The notes under the pieces are model-generated. The model ran no database searches and was not told where the DNA came from. It saw only the letters and a program-made list of their open reading frames with translations. Below, piece by piece: positions 7,622 through 16,612 of a stretch of 64,000 bases of DNA (position 1 is the first letter of the stretch; each line of letters begins with the position of its first letter). Source of the stretch: CAIWHR01 sp963809965 (GTDB lineage: Bacteria > Pseudomonadota > Gammaproteobacteria > Burkholderiales > Casimicrobiaceae); NCBI GenBank assembly GCA_963809965.1, contig CAWELU010000061.1, positions 186,001 through 250,000 on the forward strand, given 5' to 3'. A program made the position numbers and the translations under genes.

Positions 7622-9052
7622 CTACTGCGGCTTCGCCTGCGCGGCAACCGCCTTGGCGGAAGCGATCACGGGCTGGCCCTTGAGGTGGTTCATCGCCTGC
7701 GTGAGCTGGAAATCGTCCGCGGATCCAAACTCGAAACGCGGCGTCGGTGGCTCCACCGTACCACGCTCGCTTCCCTTGGGTGTCTCCTTCGCCGGATCCT
7801 TGCCGTCCGACTTGACCGTCTCCAGCGCCTTGGCTCTTGCCGGATCGGCGGCGCGACTGGTTTCGAGGTGGCGCTCGAGATTCGCCTCGCGGATGCGGTT
7901 CGACGAATCGCGGCCGTCGTCGACGTACAGATCGGGCTCGATACCCTTGGCCTGGATCGAGCGGCCGGATGGCGTGTAGTAACGGGCCGTCGTGAGCTTC
8001 AGCCCGGCGGTGTTCGACAGCGGAAGGATCGTCTGCACCGAACCCTTGCCGAACGTCTGCGCACCCAGAACCGTCGCGCGCTTGTGATCCTGCAACGCGC
8101 CGGCGACGATCTCGGACGCCGATGCCGTGCCGCCGTCGACCAGCACGACCATCGGTACGTTCTTCGCGCCGGCCGGCAGATCCTTGAGGTAATCCTCGCC
8201 GCGGCGAGTGTAATGCTCCTTCGATGCCGTCATCCGCATCCGCGCCTCGGCGGTCCGGCCGTCGGTGTAGACGACGAGCACATCCTTCGGAAGGAAGGCG
8301 GCTGATACCGCGACGGCCTGGTTGAGCAAGCCGCCGGGGTCGCTCCTGAGATCGAGCACGAGACCCTTCAATTCGCCCTGCTTGTAGAAGTCCTTCAGCG
8401 CCTTCGCGACGTCCTCGCCGGTCCGCTCCTGGAAGTTGCGCACGCGGAGATATCCGTATCCGGGTTCGAGCGTCTTCGCGCGCACGCTCTTCACGTTGAT
8501 CTCTTCGCGGGTCAGCTTGAAGGTGAGCGGAGCATCGACGTCCTTGCGCACGATCGTCAGAACGACCTCGGTACCCGGCTTGCCGCGCATTTTCTCGACC
8601 GCCTTGTTGAGCGCCATTCCGCGCGTCGCCGCGTCGTCGATCTTCACGATCAGGTCGCCGGACTGAATGCCGGCACGAAACGCGGGCGTGTCCTCGATCG
8701 GCGAAACAACGCGCACGACGCCGTCTTCCACCCCCACCTCGATCCCCAGTCCGCCGAACTTGCCCTGAGTCGCGATCTGCAAGTCCTTGAACGCTTCGGC
8801 GTCCAGGAAATCGGAATGCGGGTCGAGCCCGCGCACCATGCCATTGATCGCTTCCTTGATGAGCTTTTCGTCGGATACCGGCTCGACGTAGTCGCTCTTG
8901 ATCCGGCCGAAAACCGCCGACAGCAGCTGCAGGTCCTCGTAGGGAATGGGAAGCTTCGCCTCGCGCTGCGCGACTGCGGAGAAGTTGAGCGAAACCAGGA
9001 CGCCCCCGAGCGCGCCCAAACCGATCAGTCCCGCCTTCTTCCAGTTGTTCAT
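7622..9052 (-). CDS. ctpA: C-terminal processing protease, S41 family
   Basis: 476 residues with an N-terminal membrane anchor or signal (residues 1-28), a PDZ domain (about 95-180) and an S41 protease core. The catalytic Ser is S313 in GGTASASEIVAG and the general-base Lys is K336 in AQTFGKGSVQ. It should cleave periplasmic proteins at non-polar C-termini; known targets of the family are peptidoglycan hydrolases and their regulators. The last 80 residues are a charged, Pro/Lys-rich tail. It lies downstream of gpmI on the same strand with a 437-base gap. In many relatives envC fills that gap. Confidence 0.94.
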   Translation of the reverse strand: MNNWKKAGLIGLGALGGVLVSLNFSAVAQREAKLPIPYEDLQLLSAVFGRIKSDYVEPVSDEKLIKEAINGMVRGLDPHSDFLDAEAFKDLQIATQGKFGGLGIEVGVEDGVVRVVSPIEDTPAFRAGIQSGDLIVKIDDAATRGMALNKAVEKMRGKPGTEVVLTIVRKDVDAPLTFKLTREEINVKSVRAKTLEPGYGYLRVRNFQERTGEDVAKALKDFYKQGELKGLVLDLRSDPGGLLNQAVAVSAAFLPKDVLVVYTDGRTAEARMRMTASKEHYTRRGEDYLKDLPAGAKNVPMVVLVDGGTASASEIVAGALQDHKRATVLGAQTFGKGSVQTILPLSNTAGLKLTTARYYTPSGRSIQAKGIEPDLYVDDGRDSSNRIREANLERHLETSRAADPARAKALETVKSDGKDPAKETPKGSERGTVEPPTPRFEFGSADDFQLTQAMNHLKGQPVIASAKAVAAQAKPQ

Positions 9053-9489
9053 CGTGCTTTTCCTTTTCTAACGCCGGCTGCCGGCCACGACAGGCTACGG
9101 CACCCGAAAGACGTCACTCGCTCCGGGCGCCGCAATTTCGCCTTGCGCTTCCAAGCGTGGAAGTATACGCCCGGCAAGGACGTAGGACCGGGCCGCCGGC
9201 CGGTCGGCCCGGGGCACCTGACCGGCGGAACCGTCGTTGCGTTGCGCATCGCTGGACGTCGGGCATTTTGTCCGCATTCCCTACGCCCAACCACCAAGCA
9301 ACAGTTGGGACACGCCGCTGCCCACAAGTTCCCTTCGTGTGCGACAGTGAGCGACCACATACTTGCGATGTGGTGCGGGGAAAGGGGCCAGTGTAGCGGG
9401 CGAGTACGGACCGCGTTCCAATGTCACCGTAGCCGGCGGGGAGCGGACAGCGAACGGCGGGGGTTGCCGCGCCGGAGGGGACGCGGGTT
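9053..9489. other. 437-base gap between gpmI and ctpA without a recognisable gene
   Basis: I see no signal peptide, coiled coil or LytM motif in any frame. The position is where betaproteobacteria usually carry the EnvC-type murein hydrolase activator. The sequence contains short GC-rich inverted repeats around 9183-9230 but nothing that makes a clear terminator. It may hold the ctpA promoter. Confidence 0.5.
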
Positions 9490-11049
9490 TCAATCGAACG
9501 TGAGCAGCGAGCGCCCTGTCATTTCGGCGGGCTGCCTGATCCCGAGCATGGCGAGGAGCGTAGGCGCGATGTCCTGCAGCGATCCTCGCTCGGCGATCGC
9601 TGCCTTTCGCCCGACGTAGACGCAGGGGACGAGATTGAGCGTATGCGCGGTATGGGGTTGGCCGGTGGCATCGTCGTGCATCTTTTCGGCGTTGCCATGA
9701 TCTGCCGTGATCACTACCTCGCCCCCCGCTGCACGGGCGGCCTCGACCACGCGGCCGATGCATGCGTCGAGCGTTTCGATGGCCCGGGTCGCCGCGTCCA
9801 GATTTCCGGTGTGCCCGACCATGTCCCCGTTCGCGAAGTTGCAGACGATCGCGTCGTACTTGCCGCTGGCGATGGCGGCGACCAATCGGTCGGTTACTTC
9901 GACGGCGCTCATCTCGGGCTTGAGGTCATAGGTCGCCACCCGCGGCGAGGGCACGAGAATCCGGTCCTCGCCCAAATAGGGGGTCTCGACGCCGCCGCTG
10001 AAGAAATACGTTACGTGCGCGTACTTCTCGGTTTCCGCGATGCGCAGCTGCGCCAGTCCCAGTGCCGAGATGTACTCGCCGAAGCCGTTCGCCACCGATT
10101 GCGGCGGGAATGCCACCGGCAGCCCGGCGAAGTCCTCACCGTAGCTCGTGAGGCAGACGAACGAGGCGAGCCTCGGCACACGACGTCGTGCGAACCCTTC
10201 GAATCCGGGATCGGTCAGCGCGCGCGTCAACTGCCGCGCGCGGTCGGCGCGGAAATTCATGAACACCACGACGTCATCGTCGGCAATCGCGGCCGGGGTG
10301 CCGCCGGGGCCCAGGATCGCGGTCGGACGGACGAATTCGTCGTTTTCCCCGCGGGCGTACGCCGCATCGAGCCCGGCTTGCGGCGAGCCCGCGGAGAACG
10401 GCGCACGTCCGTCGACGACGAGATCGTAGGCGGTGCCAACGCGCTCCCAGCGCTGGTCGCGGTCCATGGCGTAGTAACGGCCGACGATGGACGCGACGCG
10501 GGCACCGGGGTGCCGCGCGCAGACCTCGTCGATGAAGCTGAGCGATGCCGATGCGCTCCGTGGCGGCGTATCGCGGCCGTCGAGAAAGGCGTGAACCAGA
10601 ACGTGCGGAGCGCCGCCGGCAGCGGCAAGTTCGACCATCGCCGCGATCTGGCGCTCGTGACTGTGGACGCCCCCGGGCGAAAGCAGCCCGAACACGTGCA
10701 GCGTCGAATTGCGCATTCCCGCCATGGCGACGGCGTTCGCCAACGCGCTATTGGCGGCGAACTCGCCGGTCTCGATCGCGCGGTCGATGCGGGTGAAATC
10801 CTGGTAGACCACGCGACCCGCGCCAATGTTGAGATGGCCCACCTCGGAATTGCCCATCTGTCCCGTCGGCAGTCCGACAAAGCGCTCCGACGCATCGATC
10901 GTCGTGTGCGGGCAGGTGGCGATGAGGCGGTCCCAGTTCGGTTTGCGCGCCCGCGAGATCGCGTTGTCCGGCGCCGCATCACGGCAGCCGAAGCCGTCGA
11001 GGATGATGAGGATCGCGGGTCGAATGGAAGGGCAGACGGAAGGAGGCAT
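9490..11049 (-). CDS. gpmI: 2,3-bisphosphoglycerate-independent phosphoglycerate mutase
   Basis: 519 residues, normal for the family. ILDGFGCRD near residue 16 provides the first metal-binding Asp. S68 in GQMGNSEVGHLN is the catalytic serine that carries the phosphate. Later motifs are DGRDTPPRSA, ADRARQLTRAL, CNFANGDMVGHTGN and ITADHGNAEKM, all metal or substrate ligands of this alkaline-phosphatase-fold enzyme. It interconverts 3- and 2-phosphoglycerate in glycolysis and gluconeogenesis using two manganese ions. ATG 11049 is preceded by a weak ribosome site. The gene is divergent from the rhodanese gene. Confidence 0.96.
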   Translation of the reverse strand: MPPSVCPSIRPAILIILDGFGCRDAAPDNAISRARKPNWDRLIATCPHTTIDASERFVGLPTGQMGNSEVGHLNIGAGRVVYQDFTRIDRAIETGEFAANSALANAVAMAGMRNSTLHVFGLLSPGGVHSHERQIAAMVELAAAGGAPHVLVHAFLDGRDTPPRSASASLSFIDEVCARHPGARVASIVGRYYAMDRDQRWERVGTAYDLVVDGRAPFSAGSPQAGLDAAYARGENDEFVRPTAILGPGGTPAAIADDDVVVFMNFRADRARQLTRALTDPGFEGFARRRVPRLASFVCLTSYGEDFAGLPVAFPPQSVANGFGEYISALGLAQLRIAETEKYAHVTYFFSGGVETPYLGEDRILVPSPRVATYDLKPEMSAVEVTDRLVAAIASGKYDAIVCNFANGDMVGHTGNLDAATRAIETLDACIGRVVEAARAAGGEVVITADHGNAEKMHDDATGQPHTAHTLNLVPCVYVGRKAAIAERGSLQDIAPTLLAMLGIRQPAEMTGRSLLTFD

Positions 11050-11116
11050 GGGAGCACCGGAGGTACGGCGCCGTTCCCGCGCGCGCGACGCGCCGCGGCG
11101 ATCACCACCCGTACGC

Positions 11117-11122
11117 TATCAT
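11117..11122 (+). promoter_or_regulatory. Candidate -10 element for the rhodanese-grxC pair
   Basis: TATCAT (5 of 6 consensus bases) lies 34 bases before the ATG in a locally AT-richer stretch. No convincing -35 is visible. Confidence 0.35.
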
Positions 11123-11155
11123 TTTACCTTTTGACCCCGCCGCCGACCCTCGCTC

Positions 11156-11566
11156 ATGTCTTTCGTACAGAACAACTGGCTGCTCATCCTCGTGACGCTC
11201 CTCTCCGGCGCGATGCTCGTCTGGCCCCTCGTCCAGCGCCGCTTCTCGCCGATGAAGGAGGTCGGCAATCTCGACGCGACGCGGCTCGTCAACCGTGAGG
11301 ACGCGCTGCTCCTCGACGTCCGCGAAACTCAAGAGTACGAAGGCGGCCGGCTCCCCAACGCCGTCCACATCCCGCTGTCGCAACTGGAAAGCCGTGCCGC
11401 GGAACTCGCCAAGCAAGTCCAGCGTCCCGTCATCGCGTATTGCATGACGGGCGTTCGCAGCCGCGGTGCAGGCAATGCGCTTGCCCGGGCCGGCTTCAAG
11501 GAGATCTATCACCTGCAGGGTGGCTACCGAGCCTGGAAGGACGCGGGTCTGCCGGTGGAGAAGTGA
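11156..11566 (+). CDS. Membrane-anchored rhodanese-like protein
   Basis: 136 residues. One N-terminal membrane span (about residues 7-25) precedes a single rhodanese domain beginning at LLLDVRETQEYEGG and containing the active-site loop YCMTGVRSRGAG, where the Cys would carry a persulfide. Family members move sulfur or protect thiols; the specific substrate is unknown. It ends one base before the GTG of the glutaredoxin gene, so the two are probably translated together, consistent with a thiol-handling role. This gene-grxC-secB order is common in betaproteobacteria. Confidence 0.88.
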   Translation: MSFVQNNWLLILVTLLSGAMLVWPLVQRRFSPMKEVGNLDATRLVNREDALLLDVRETQEYEGGRLPNAVHIPLSQLESRAAELAKQVQRPVIAYCMTGVRSRGAGNALARAGFKEIYHLQGGYRAWKDAGLPVEK

Positions 11567-11567
11567 C

Positions 11568-11837
11568 GTGGCGACGGTCACGATGTACACGACCGCCGCG
11601 TGCCCCTATTGTGTTCGAGCGGAACGCTTGCTGGGCGCCAGGGGTGTCAGCGCAATCAACCGGATCCGGGTCGACCTCGAGCCGGACCAGCGCCGCGCGA
11701 TGATGGCGCGGACCGGCCGCCGCTCGGTGCCGCAGATCTACATCGATGATTTCCATGTCGGGGGATACGAGGAGCTGGCGGCACTGGATCACGCCGGCCA
11801 ACTCATGCCGCTGCTGACGGCGACCTCGCCGGCTTGA
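11568..11837 (+). CDS. grxC: Glutaredoxin 3
   Basis: 89 residues from GTG 11568 (MATVTMYTTAACPYCVRAER), the standard N-terminus. The CPYC redox motif is at residues 12-15 of this model and the glutathione-binding signature RRSVPQIYID with a cis-Pro follows. The conserved GGYEEL comes next. It reduces protein disulfides and mixed disulfides with glutathione, for example supplying electrons to ribonucleotide reductase. It follows the rhodanese gene immediately and precedes secB by 78 bases. Confidence 0.93.
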   Translation: MATVTMYTTAACPYCVRAERLLGARGVSAINRIRVDLEPDQRRAMMARTGRRSVPQIYIDDFHVGGYEELAALDHAGQLMPLLTATSPA

Positions 11838-11877
11838 CGACGCTCGGCCGCCCTTCGCCCGGCTGTTGCCCGTGGCG

Positions 11878-11883
11878 TAGAAT
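11878..11883 (+). promoter_or_regulatory. Candidate -10 element upstream of secB
   Basis: TAGAAT (5 of 6 consensus bases) lies 32 bases before the secB ATG. A weak TTCGCC lies 18 bases further upstream. secB could therefore be expressed separately from grxC. Confidence 0.4.
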
Positions 11884-11915
11884 GCCCGGTTTCACCCTGT
11901 TTCGAGGACCGCATC

Positions 11916-12389
11916 ATGGCCGACACGCAACCAGCGGGAGCCGACGCCCAAGGCGCCGCCTTTACGATCGACAAGATCTACGTCAAGGACCTCTCGCTCG
12001 AGAATCCGGGCTCGCCGCAGTCCTTTCAGATACAGGAACAGCCGCAGGTCGAAGTGGGCCTGCGCACGCGCGGCGAGCAGGTCCAGCCGGACGTTTACGA
12101 ATGCGTGCTGACGGTGACGCTCACGGCGAAGGCAGGCGACAAGACGCTGTTCCTGGTCGAGGCCTCGCAGGCGGGCATCTTCACGATCCGCGGCGTGCCG
12201 CCCGAGCACCTGCAGTCGGTGATCGCGGTCCATTGTCCGACCGTGCTCTTTCCGTACATCCGCGAGACGCTGGCCGACGCCGTGGGGCGGGCCGGCTTCC
12301 CCCCGGTGCATCTTGCGCCGATCAATTTCGAGACGCTCTATCAGCAGCAGCTCGCACAGCTGCAGCAACCGGCTGCGGTTGCGAACTGA
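11916..12389 (+). CDS. secB: Protein-export chaperone SecB
   Basis: 157 residues, the usual length. The conserved core KIYVKDLSLENPGSP, the QVEVGLRTRG strand, AGIFTIRGVPPEHL and the near-invariant CPTVLFPYIRET segment are all present, followed by AGFPPVHLAPINF. SecB is a cytoplasmic tetramer that holds outer-membrane and periplasmic precursors unfolded and delivers them to SecA. This matches the porin, secretin and exported proteins encoded in the window. The ATG is well defined and the C-terminal tail is Gln/Ala-rich as in relatives. Confidence 0.97.
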   Translation: MADTQPAGADAQGAAFTIDKIYVKDLSLENPGSPQSFQIQEQPQVEVGLRTRGEQVQPDVYECVLTVTLTAKAGDKTLFLVEASQAGIFTIRGVPPEHLQSVIAVHCPTVLFPYIRETLADAVGRAGFPPVHLAPINFETLYQQQLAQLQQPAAVAN

Positions 12390-12399
12390 CCGACGTACG

Positions 12400-12900
12400 A
12401 TGACGCGAGCGGCCGGAGCTTCGGCACGGCCCGGACTTTCCCCGGGCTTGTTCGCGGTGCTCGCTGGCGCTTTGGCAGTCGTGGCGCCCGCCGTCGCCGC
12501 CGATTTTCGGGCCACCGCGGAGCCGGCGACCGTTCTCTACGATGCGCCGTCGATCAAATCGAGGCCGCTGTTCGTCCTCGGCCGCGACACGCCGCTCGAA
12601 GTCATCGTGCCCGTCGAGGGCTGGGTCAAGGTGCGCGACGTTGGCGGGACGATCGGCTGGGTCGAGAGCAAGTCGCTCGCCGACAAGCGTTCGCTCGTCG
12701 TTCGGACGCCGCTCGCCGAGGTCCGTGCCAATCCGGACGATGCCGCCCCGCTGGTATTTCGTGCGGAGATGAACGTCCTGCTGGAACTCGCGGAGCCCGT
12801 GACATCGGCGACGGCCGCCGCCGCGCCAGGATGGGTGAAGGTCCGGCACCGCGACGGGCAGGCCGGTTTCGTGCGGATCACCCAGGTGTTCGGACTCTGA
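12400..12900 (+). CDS. Exported SH3-domain protein
   Basis: 166 residues from ATG 12400. A signal peptide (about residues 1-34, ending AVVAPAVAA) is followed by two SH3b-like repeats. The first runs from ATAEPATVLYDAPS to GWVKVRDVGGTIGWVES, the second from LAEVRANPDD to GWVKVRHRDGQAGFVRI. Such bacterial SH3 proteins act in the periplasm, often in contact with cell wall or as scaffolds; the partner is unknown. The position between secB and gpsA is conserved in betaproteobacteria. A start further upstream in frame would overlap secB and add no signal-like sequence. Confidence 0.8.
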   Translation: MTRAAGASARPGLSPGLFAVLAGALAVVAPAVAADFRATAEPATVLYDAPSIKSRPLFVLGRDTPLEVIVPVEGWVKVRDVGGTIGWVESKSLADKRSLVVRTPLAEVRANPDDAAPLVFRAEMNVLLELAEPVTSATAAAAPGWVKVRHRDGQAGFVRITQVFGL

Positions 12901-12980
12901 CCGGGTTCCGGCGCCCGGGCCAAGGCCGCACGGAACCGCTCCCGCTCGCAGGAACGGCGCACATCGGCCAGGGTGCTCCA

Positions 12981-13997
12981 ATGACAACCTCGATCGCCGT
13001 TCTCGGTGCGGGTGCGTGGGGCACGGCGCTCGCCGCCCATCTCGCCCGCCGCAGCGATGTTCGCGTCACGTTGTGGGCGCGCGACCCGGCGCAGGCAAGG
13101 GCCATCGACGCCCAACGAGCCAATGCCCGCTACCTGCCGGGCCTGCCGTTGCCGGAGGCGCTCTCCGTTTCGGCGGATCTCGCGGGTCTTGCCAAGTACC
13201 AACTCCTCGTCGTTGCGACCCCGGTCGCGGCATTGCCGGAGCTCGCCGAGCGGCTTCTGGCGGCCGGGGCGCGTGCGCCGCTCGTATGGTTGTCGAAGGG
13301 CCTTCTGCTGGTTCCCCTAACATCCGAGTACCCGGCGGGTGCCGCGCTAGCACACCAGTTGCTCGCTCCGCGCTGGCCGGCACCGGTGGGCATCGTGTCG
13401 GGGCCGAGCTTCGCGGAAGAAGTTGCGCGGGGATTGCCCACCGCCGTCGCGGTCGCCGCGACCGATCGCACACTTGCGGCGCAGGTTGCCGCGCTGCTGC
13501 GCGCGGACACGCTGCGCGCCTATGAGACCGAGGACATCGCGGGCGTCGAAGTGGGCGGAGCCGTGAAGAACGTGCTGGCGATCGCCGCCGGCGCAAGCGA
13601 CGGGCTGGGCTTCGGACACAACGCGCGTGCCGCGTTGATTACCCGTGGCCTGGCCGAGACGGGGCGCCTGTCCGCGGCGCTCGGTGGGCAGCGGGAGACG
13701 CTGATGGGCCTTGCGGGACTCGGCGACCTCGTGCTTACCTGCACCGGAGACCTCTCGCGCAATCGCCGCGTCGGCCTTGCGCTGGCGCGTGGCACGACGC
13801 TGCAGGCGATCCTTGCGGAGCTTGGTCACATCGCCGAGGGGGTTGCCACCACGGCCGCGGTCCGCGCGCTGGCGCGGCAGCATCGGGTCGAGATGCCGAT
13901 CTGCGATGCCGTCCACGATGTTCTCTACGGCGGGCTGCCACCGAAACAGGCGGTCGAGGCATTGCTCAGACGCGAGCCGCGCGCGGAAGGGACCTGA
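12981..13997 (+). CDS. gpsA: Glycerol-3-phosphate dehydrogenase [NAD(P)+]
   Basis: 338 residues. The N-terminal dinucleotide fold opens with IAVLGAGAWGTALAAHLAR (GxGxxG). The catalytic region has VSGPSFAEEVARGLPTAV and the active-site Lys in EVGGAVKNVLAIAAG. The helical C-terminal part has LAGLGDLVLTCTGDLSRNRR and ends with the family's EGVATTAAV and MPICDAVHDVLYGG segments. It reduces dihydroxyacetone phosphate to sn-glycerol 3-phosphate for phospholipid synthesis. The stop is 49 bases from the stop of the convergent trmL. Confidence 0.96.
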   Translation: MTTSIAVLGAGAWGTALAAHLARRSDVRVTLWARDPAQARAIDAQRANARYLPGLPLPEALSVSADLAGLAKYQLLVVATPVAALPELAERLLAAGARAPLVWLSKGLLLVPLTSEYPAGAALAHQLLAPRWPAPVGIVSGPSFAEEVARGLPTAVAVAATDRTLAAQVAALLRADTLRAYETEDIAGVEVGGAVKNVLAIAAGASDGLGFGHNARAALITRGLAETGRLSAALGGQRETLMGLAGLGDLVLTCTGDLSRNRRVGLALARGTTLQAILAELGHIAEGVATTAAVRALARQHRVEMPICDAVHDVLYGGLPPKQAVEALLRREPRAEGT

Positions 13998-14045
13998 AGG
14001 CGCGTCGCAGGAATGCGATTCACGGCCGCCGGCATGCCAGGACGT

Positions 14046-14543
14046 TCAGCCGGCGCCCGCTAATCCGGTTTGACGCCACGCCTCGTAGACGGCGACTGCC
14101 ACCGCGTTCGACAGATTCAAGCTGCGCACGCCGGGGCGCATCGGGATGCGCAAGCGTGCATCCGGTGCGAAACCGGAGAGCACGTGCTCCGGCAGACCCG
14201 ACGTCTCGCAGCCGAACACCAGGACGTCTCCGGCGGCGAAGCGGGCCTCGTACAGCGATCGCGTGCCGGTCGTCGTGAAGGCGAACCAGCGGCGTGCATG
14301 CCCACGATCGAGTTCCGCGCGGCACGCGGCGAAATCGGTGTGTCGAGAGACCCGTGCGTACTCGTGGTAGTCGAGCCCCGCGCGGCGAAGCTCGCGGTCT
14401 TCCATGCGGAAGCCCAGCGGCTCGACGAGATGCAGCGCCGTCCCCGTGTTGGCCGTAAGGCGGATCACGTTGCCGGTGTTCGGCGGGATCTCCGGGTGCA
14501 CCAGCACGACCGCGAAGTCCAGCGCGGTCTGCGGCTCGCTCAT
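14046..14543 (-). CDS. trmL: tRNA (cytidine/uridine-34-2'-O)-methyltransferase
   Basis: 165 residues of the SPOUT superfamily. The order FAVVLVHPEIPPNTGNVIRL (N-terminal motif with Asn), LVEPLGFRMEDRELRRAGLDY, VFGCETSGLPEHVL (motif 2) and LRIPMRPGVRSLNLSNAVAV (motif 3, knot and SAM site) is diagnostic of TrmL. It methylates the ribose of the wobble base in leucine tRNAs. It lies downstream of comF on the same strand. Confidence 0.93.
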   Translation of the reverse strand: MSEPQTALDFAVVLVHPEIPPNTGNVIRLTANTGTALHLVEPLGFRMEDRELRRAGLDYHEYARVSRHTDFAACRAELDRGHARRWFAFTTTGTRSLYEARFAAGDVLVFGCETSGLPEHVLSGFAPDARLRIPMRPGVRSLNLSNAVAVAVYEAWRQTGLAGAG

Positions 14544-14655
14544 GCTGCCCCCGTCCGGTTGCGTCGGACGACGTTCGATGCGCTACAGAATTGGGGGCTG
14601 GCGCCATTCGCCTTGCCGTCGATCCCCAGCAAGCTGGGGCCCCGCGCCGGGTAGC

Positions 14656-15438
14656 TCATGTCGCCCCCGCCAACAGCGTGCGCGCGACCACCCAGCATTC
14701 GACCCGCGACGCGCCGGCGCGGCGAAGTGCCAAAGCAGCTTCGGCGAGCGTCGCGCCGGTCGTCATGATGTCGTCGACGAGTGCGATGCTGGCGCCGCGG
14801 ACCTCGCCGCGGACCGCGAACGCGCCGCGGACGTTGTGCCGCCGGTGGTGCCACGGAAGCGCCGCCTGCGGCGGACCCGCCGTGATGCGTTTCAGCCCCG
14901 AAGCGAGTGGCAATGCCAGCCTCCGTGCAACGCGTTGCGCAATCTCCCGAGCCTGATTGAAACTGCGCTCGCGCTGGCGCGTCGGCGCGAGCGGCAATGC
15001 GACGATGCAGTCGGGGCGCTCGCATGGACCCCGCGCTTCGAGCCCGAAGCGCACCGCGGTGGCGAGCGCGTCGCCGGCCCAATCGGCGAGCGCGAGCTGG
15101 CCGCGGTACTTGAACTGCTGCAGCAGCCGATCGACCGGAAAGGCGTAGACAAACGCCGCGATGGTCGAGGCGTACGGCGGCGACCGGGCTGTACAGGAAC
15201 CGCAGACGACGGCGGCGGGTGTAGGGAGCGCACATACGGGACAAGACAGCGGCAGACGTGGCAGTGCTTCCTCGCATGCGCGGCAGAGCAGCTCGTCACC
15301 GGCATATGCGACGCAGAGCGCGCAGCGCTGCGGCAATGCGCGACGGGCGATCGACGTCCCGACCGCGAGCGCCTGCGCCAACGGCCGTGCGCGTTGTCCA
15401 ATGGTGCTGTCAAATGATCGCCGCGCCCAATTTGACAA
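14656..15438 (-). CDS. comF: ComF-family phosphoribosyltransferase-like protein
   Basis: 260 residues from a TTG start at 15438, chosen because GGGAGG lies about 8 bases upstream; the frame runs open far beyond it. Two Cys pairs near the N-terminus (CALC, CRAC) and CPVC plus CGSC fit the ComF zinc-binding region. The PRTase core has SFNQAREIAQRVARRL and the PRPP loop VALVDDIMTTGATLAEAA. Family members assist natural transformation in some species, though a role in most proteobacteria is unproven. It is divergent from bioB, with 114 bases between starts. Alternative starts nearer the Cys region are possible. Confidence 0.85.
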   Translation of the reverse strand: MSNWARRSFDSTIGQRARPLAQALAVGTSIARRALPQRCALCVAYAGDELLCRACEEALPRLPLSCPVCALPTPAAVVCGSCTARSPPYASTIAAFVYAFPVDRLLQQFKYRGQLALADWAGDALATAVRFGLEARGPCERPDCIVALPLAPTRQRERSFNQAREIAQRVARRLALPLASGLKRITAGPPQAALPWHHRRHNVRGAFAVRGEVRGASIALVDDIMTTGATLAEAALALRRAGASRVECWVVARTLLAGAT

Positions 15439-15552
15439 GACCCTTACCTCCCTCGACACTCGCCGCCGATTGTAGACGCGCCGCGGCGCGCAGCGAATGT
15501 CAGCCGTGGGGTGCAACCGCGTTCTCGCCAACCTACGTCCGAGGCCGTCGCG

Positions 15553-16572
15553 ATGCCATCCGCCGAACGCATGAATGCCGTTCTTGAGTCGGGAGCGAAA
15601 TGCGCGGCCGGGCAAGGGGCAAATGGGCCGCGCTGGACGGTCGACGCCGTCGCCGAGCTGTTTGCGCTTCCGTTCCCGGAGCTCCTGTTTCGTGCGCAGG
15701 AGACGCATCGTACCCATCAGGTGCCGAACGCCGTGCAGCTCTCGTCGCTGCTGTCGATCAAGACCGGCGGTTGCCCCGAAGACTGCGCCTATTGCCCGCA
15801 GTCGAAGCGCTACGCCACCGGCGTGGACGAGCAGGCGCTGCTTGGGGTCGATGCCGTGGTGGAGGCTGCTCGGGCGGCGCAGGCACACGGGGCGACACGC
15901 TTTTGCATGGGGGCCGCCTGGAGGGGCCCGAAGGAACGCGATCTCGAGCCGGTGCTTGCAATGGTGCGCGCGGTGAAGTCGCTCGGACTCGAAACCTGCT
16001 GCACGCTCGGAATGCTGAAGGACGGGCAGGCCGCCGCGCTCAAGGCCGCAGGGCTCGATTATTACAACCACAATCTCGACACCGCGCCCGAATTCTATGG
16101 GGAGATCGTCACGACCCGCGACTACGAGGATCGCCTTGACACGCTCGCGCGCGTTCGCGAAGCCGGCATCCACGTCTGCTGCGGCGGCATCGTCGGCATG
16201 GGCGAATCGCGCAACGAGCGCGCCGGTCTCATCGCCGAGCTCGCCAACCTGGATCCGTATCCCGAATCGGTGCCGATCAATCACCTGGTGCAGGTCGCCG
16301 GCACGCCGCTCGCCGACCGGCTCGGTGGCGAAAGCGCGCTCGATGCATTCGAGTTCGTGCGAACGGTCGCGGTCGCCCGCATCACGATGCCGAAGGCAGC
16401 GGTGCGCCTGTCCGCCGGCCGCCGGGAACTCGGCGAGGCCGTCCAGGCGCTGTGTTTTCTCGCCGGGGCCAACTCGATCTTCTACGGGGACAAGTTGCTG
16501 ACGACCGGCAATCCGGACGTCGAGGCCGACCGCGCATTGTTCGCGAAGCTCGGGCTCGTGCCCGCGGAGTGA
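15553..16572 (+). CDS. bioB: Biotin synthase
   Basis: 339 residues, a radical-SAM enzyme that inserts sulfur into dethiobiotin. The three Cys of the SAM-binding 4Fe-4S cluster are C74, C78 and C81 in GGCPEDCAYCPQS. Further family motifs are TRFCMGAAWRGPKERD, YYNHNLDTAPEFY, GGIVGMGES and the C-terminal FLAGANSIFYGDKLLTT. ATG 15553 has a GAGG 9 bases upstream. A GTG at 15511 in frame would add 14 residues. It opens a biotin operon bioB-F-H-C-D transcribed away from comF. Confidence 0.96.
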   Translation: MPSAERMNAVLESGAKCAAGQGANGPRWTVDAVAELFALPFPELLFRAQETHRTHQVPNAVQLSSLLSIKTGGCPEDCAYCPQSKRYATGVDEQALLGVDAVVEAARAAQAHGATRFCMGAAWRGPKERDLEPVLAMVRAVKSLGLETCCTLGMLKDGQAAALKAAGLDYYNHNLDTAPEFYGEIVTTRDYEDRLDTLARVREAGIHVCCGGIVGMGESRNERAGLIAELANLDPYPESVPINHLVQVAGTPLADRLGGESALDAFEFVRTVAVARITMPKAAVRLSAGRRELGEAVQALCFLAGANSIFYGDKLLTTGNPDVEADRALFAKLGLVPAE

Positions 16573-16612
16573 GCGCTCTGCGGATCGCCGTGCGGATTCG
16601 CGACGTCCTGGA

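Noticed and set aside
15432..15480. Possible BirA operator (TTGTAGACG) upstream of bioB
   Set aside because: The partner half-site with correct spacing is absent. TTGACA at 15432 has only a weak -10 (GACACT), so I list no promoter.
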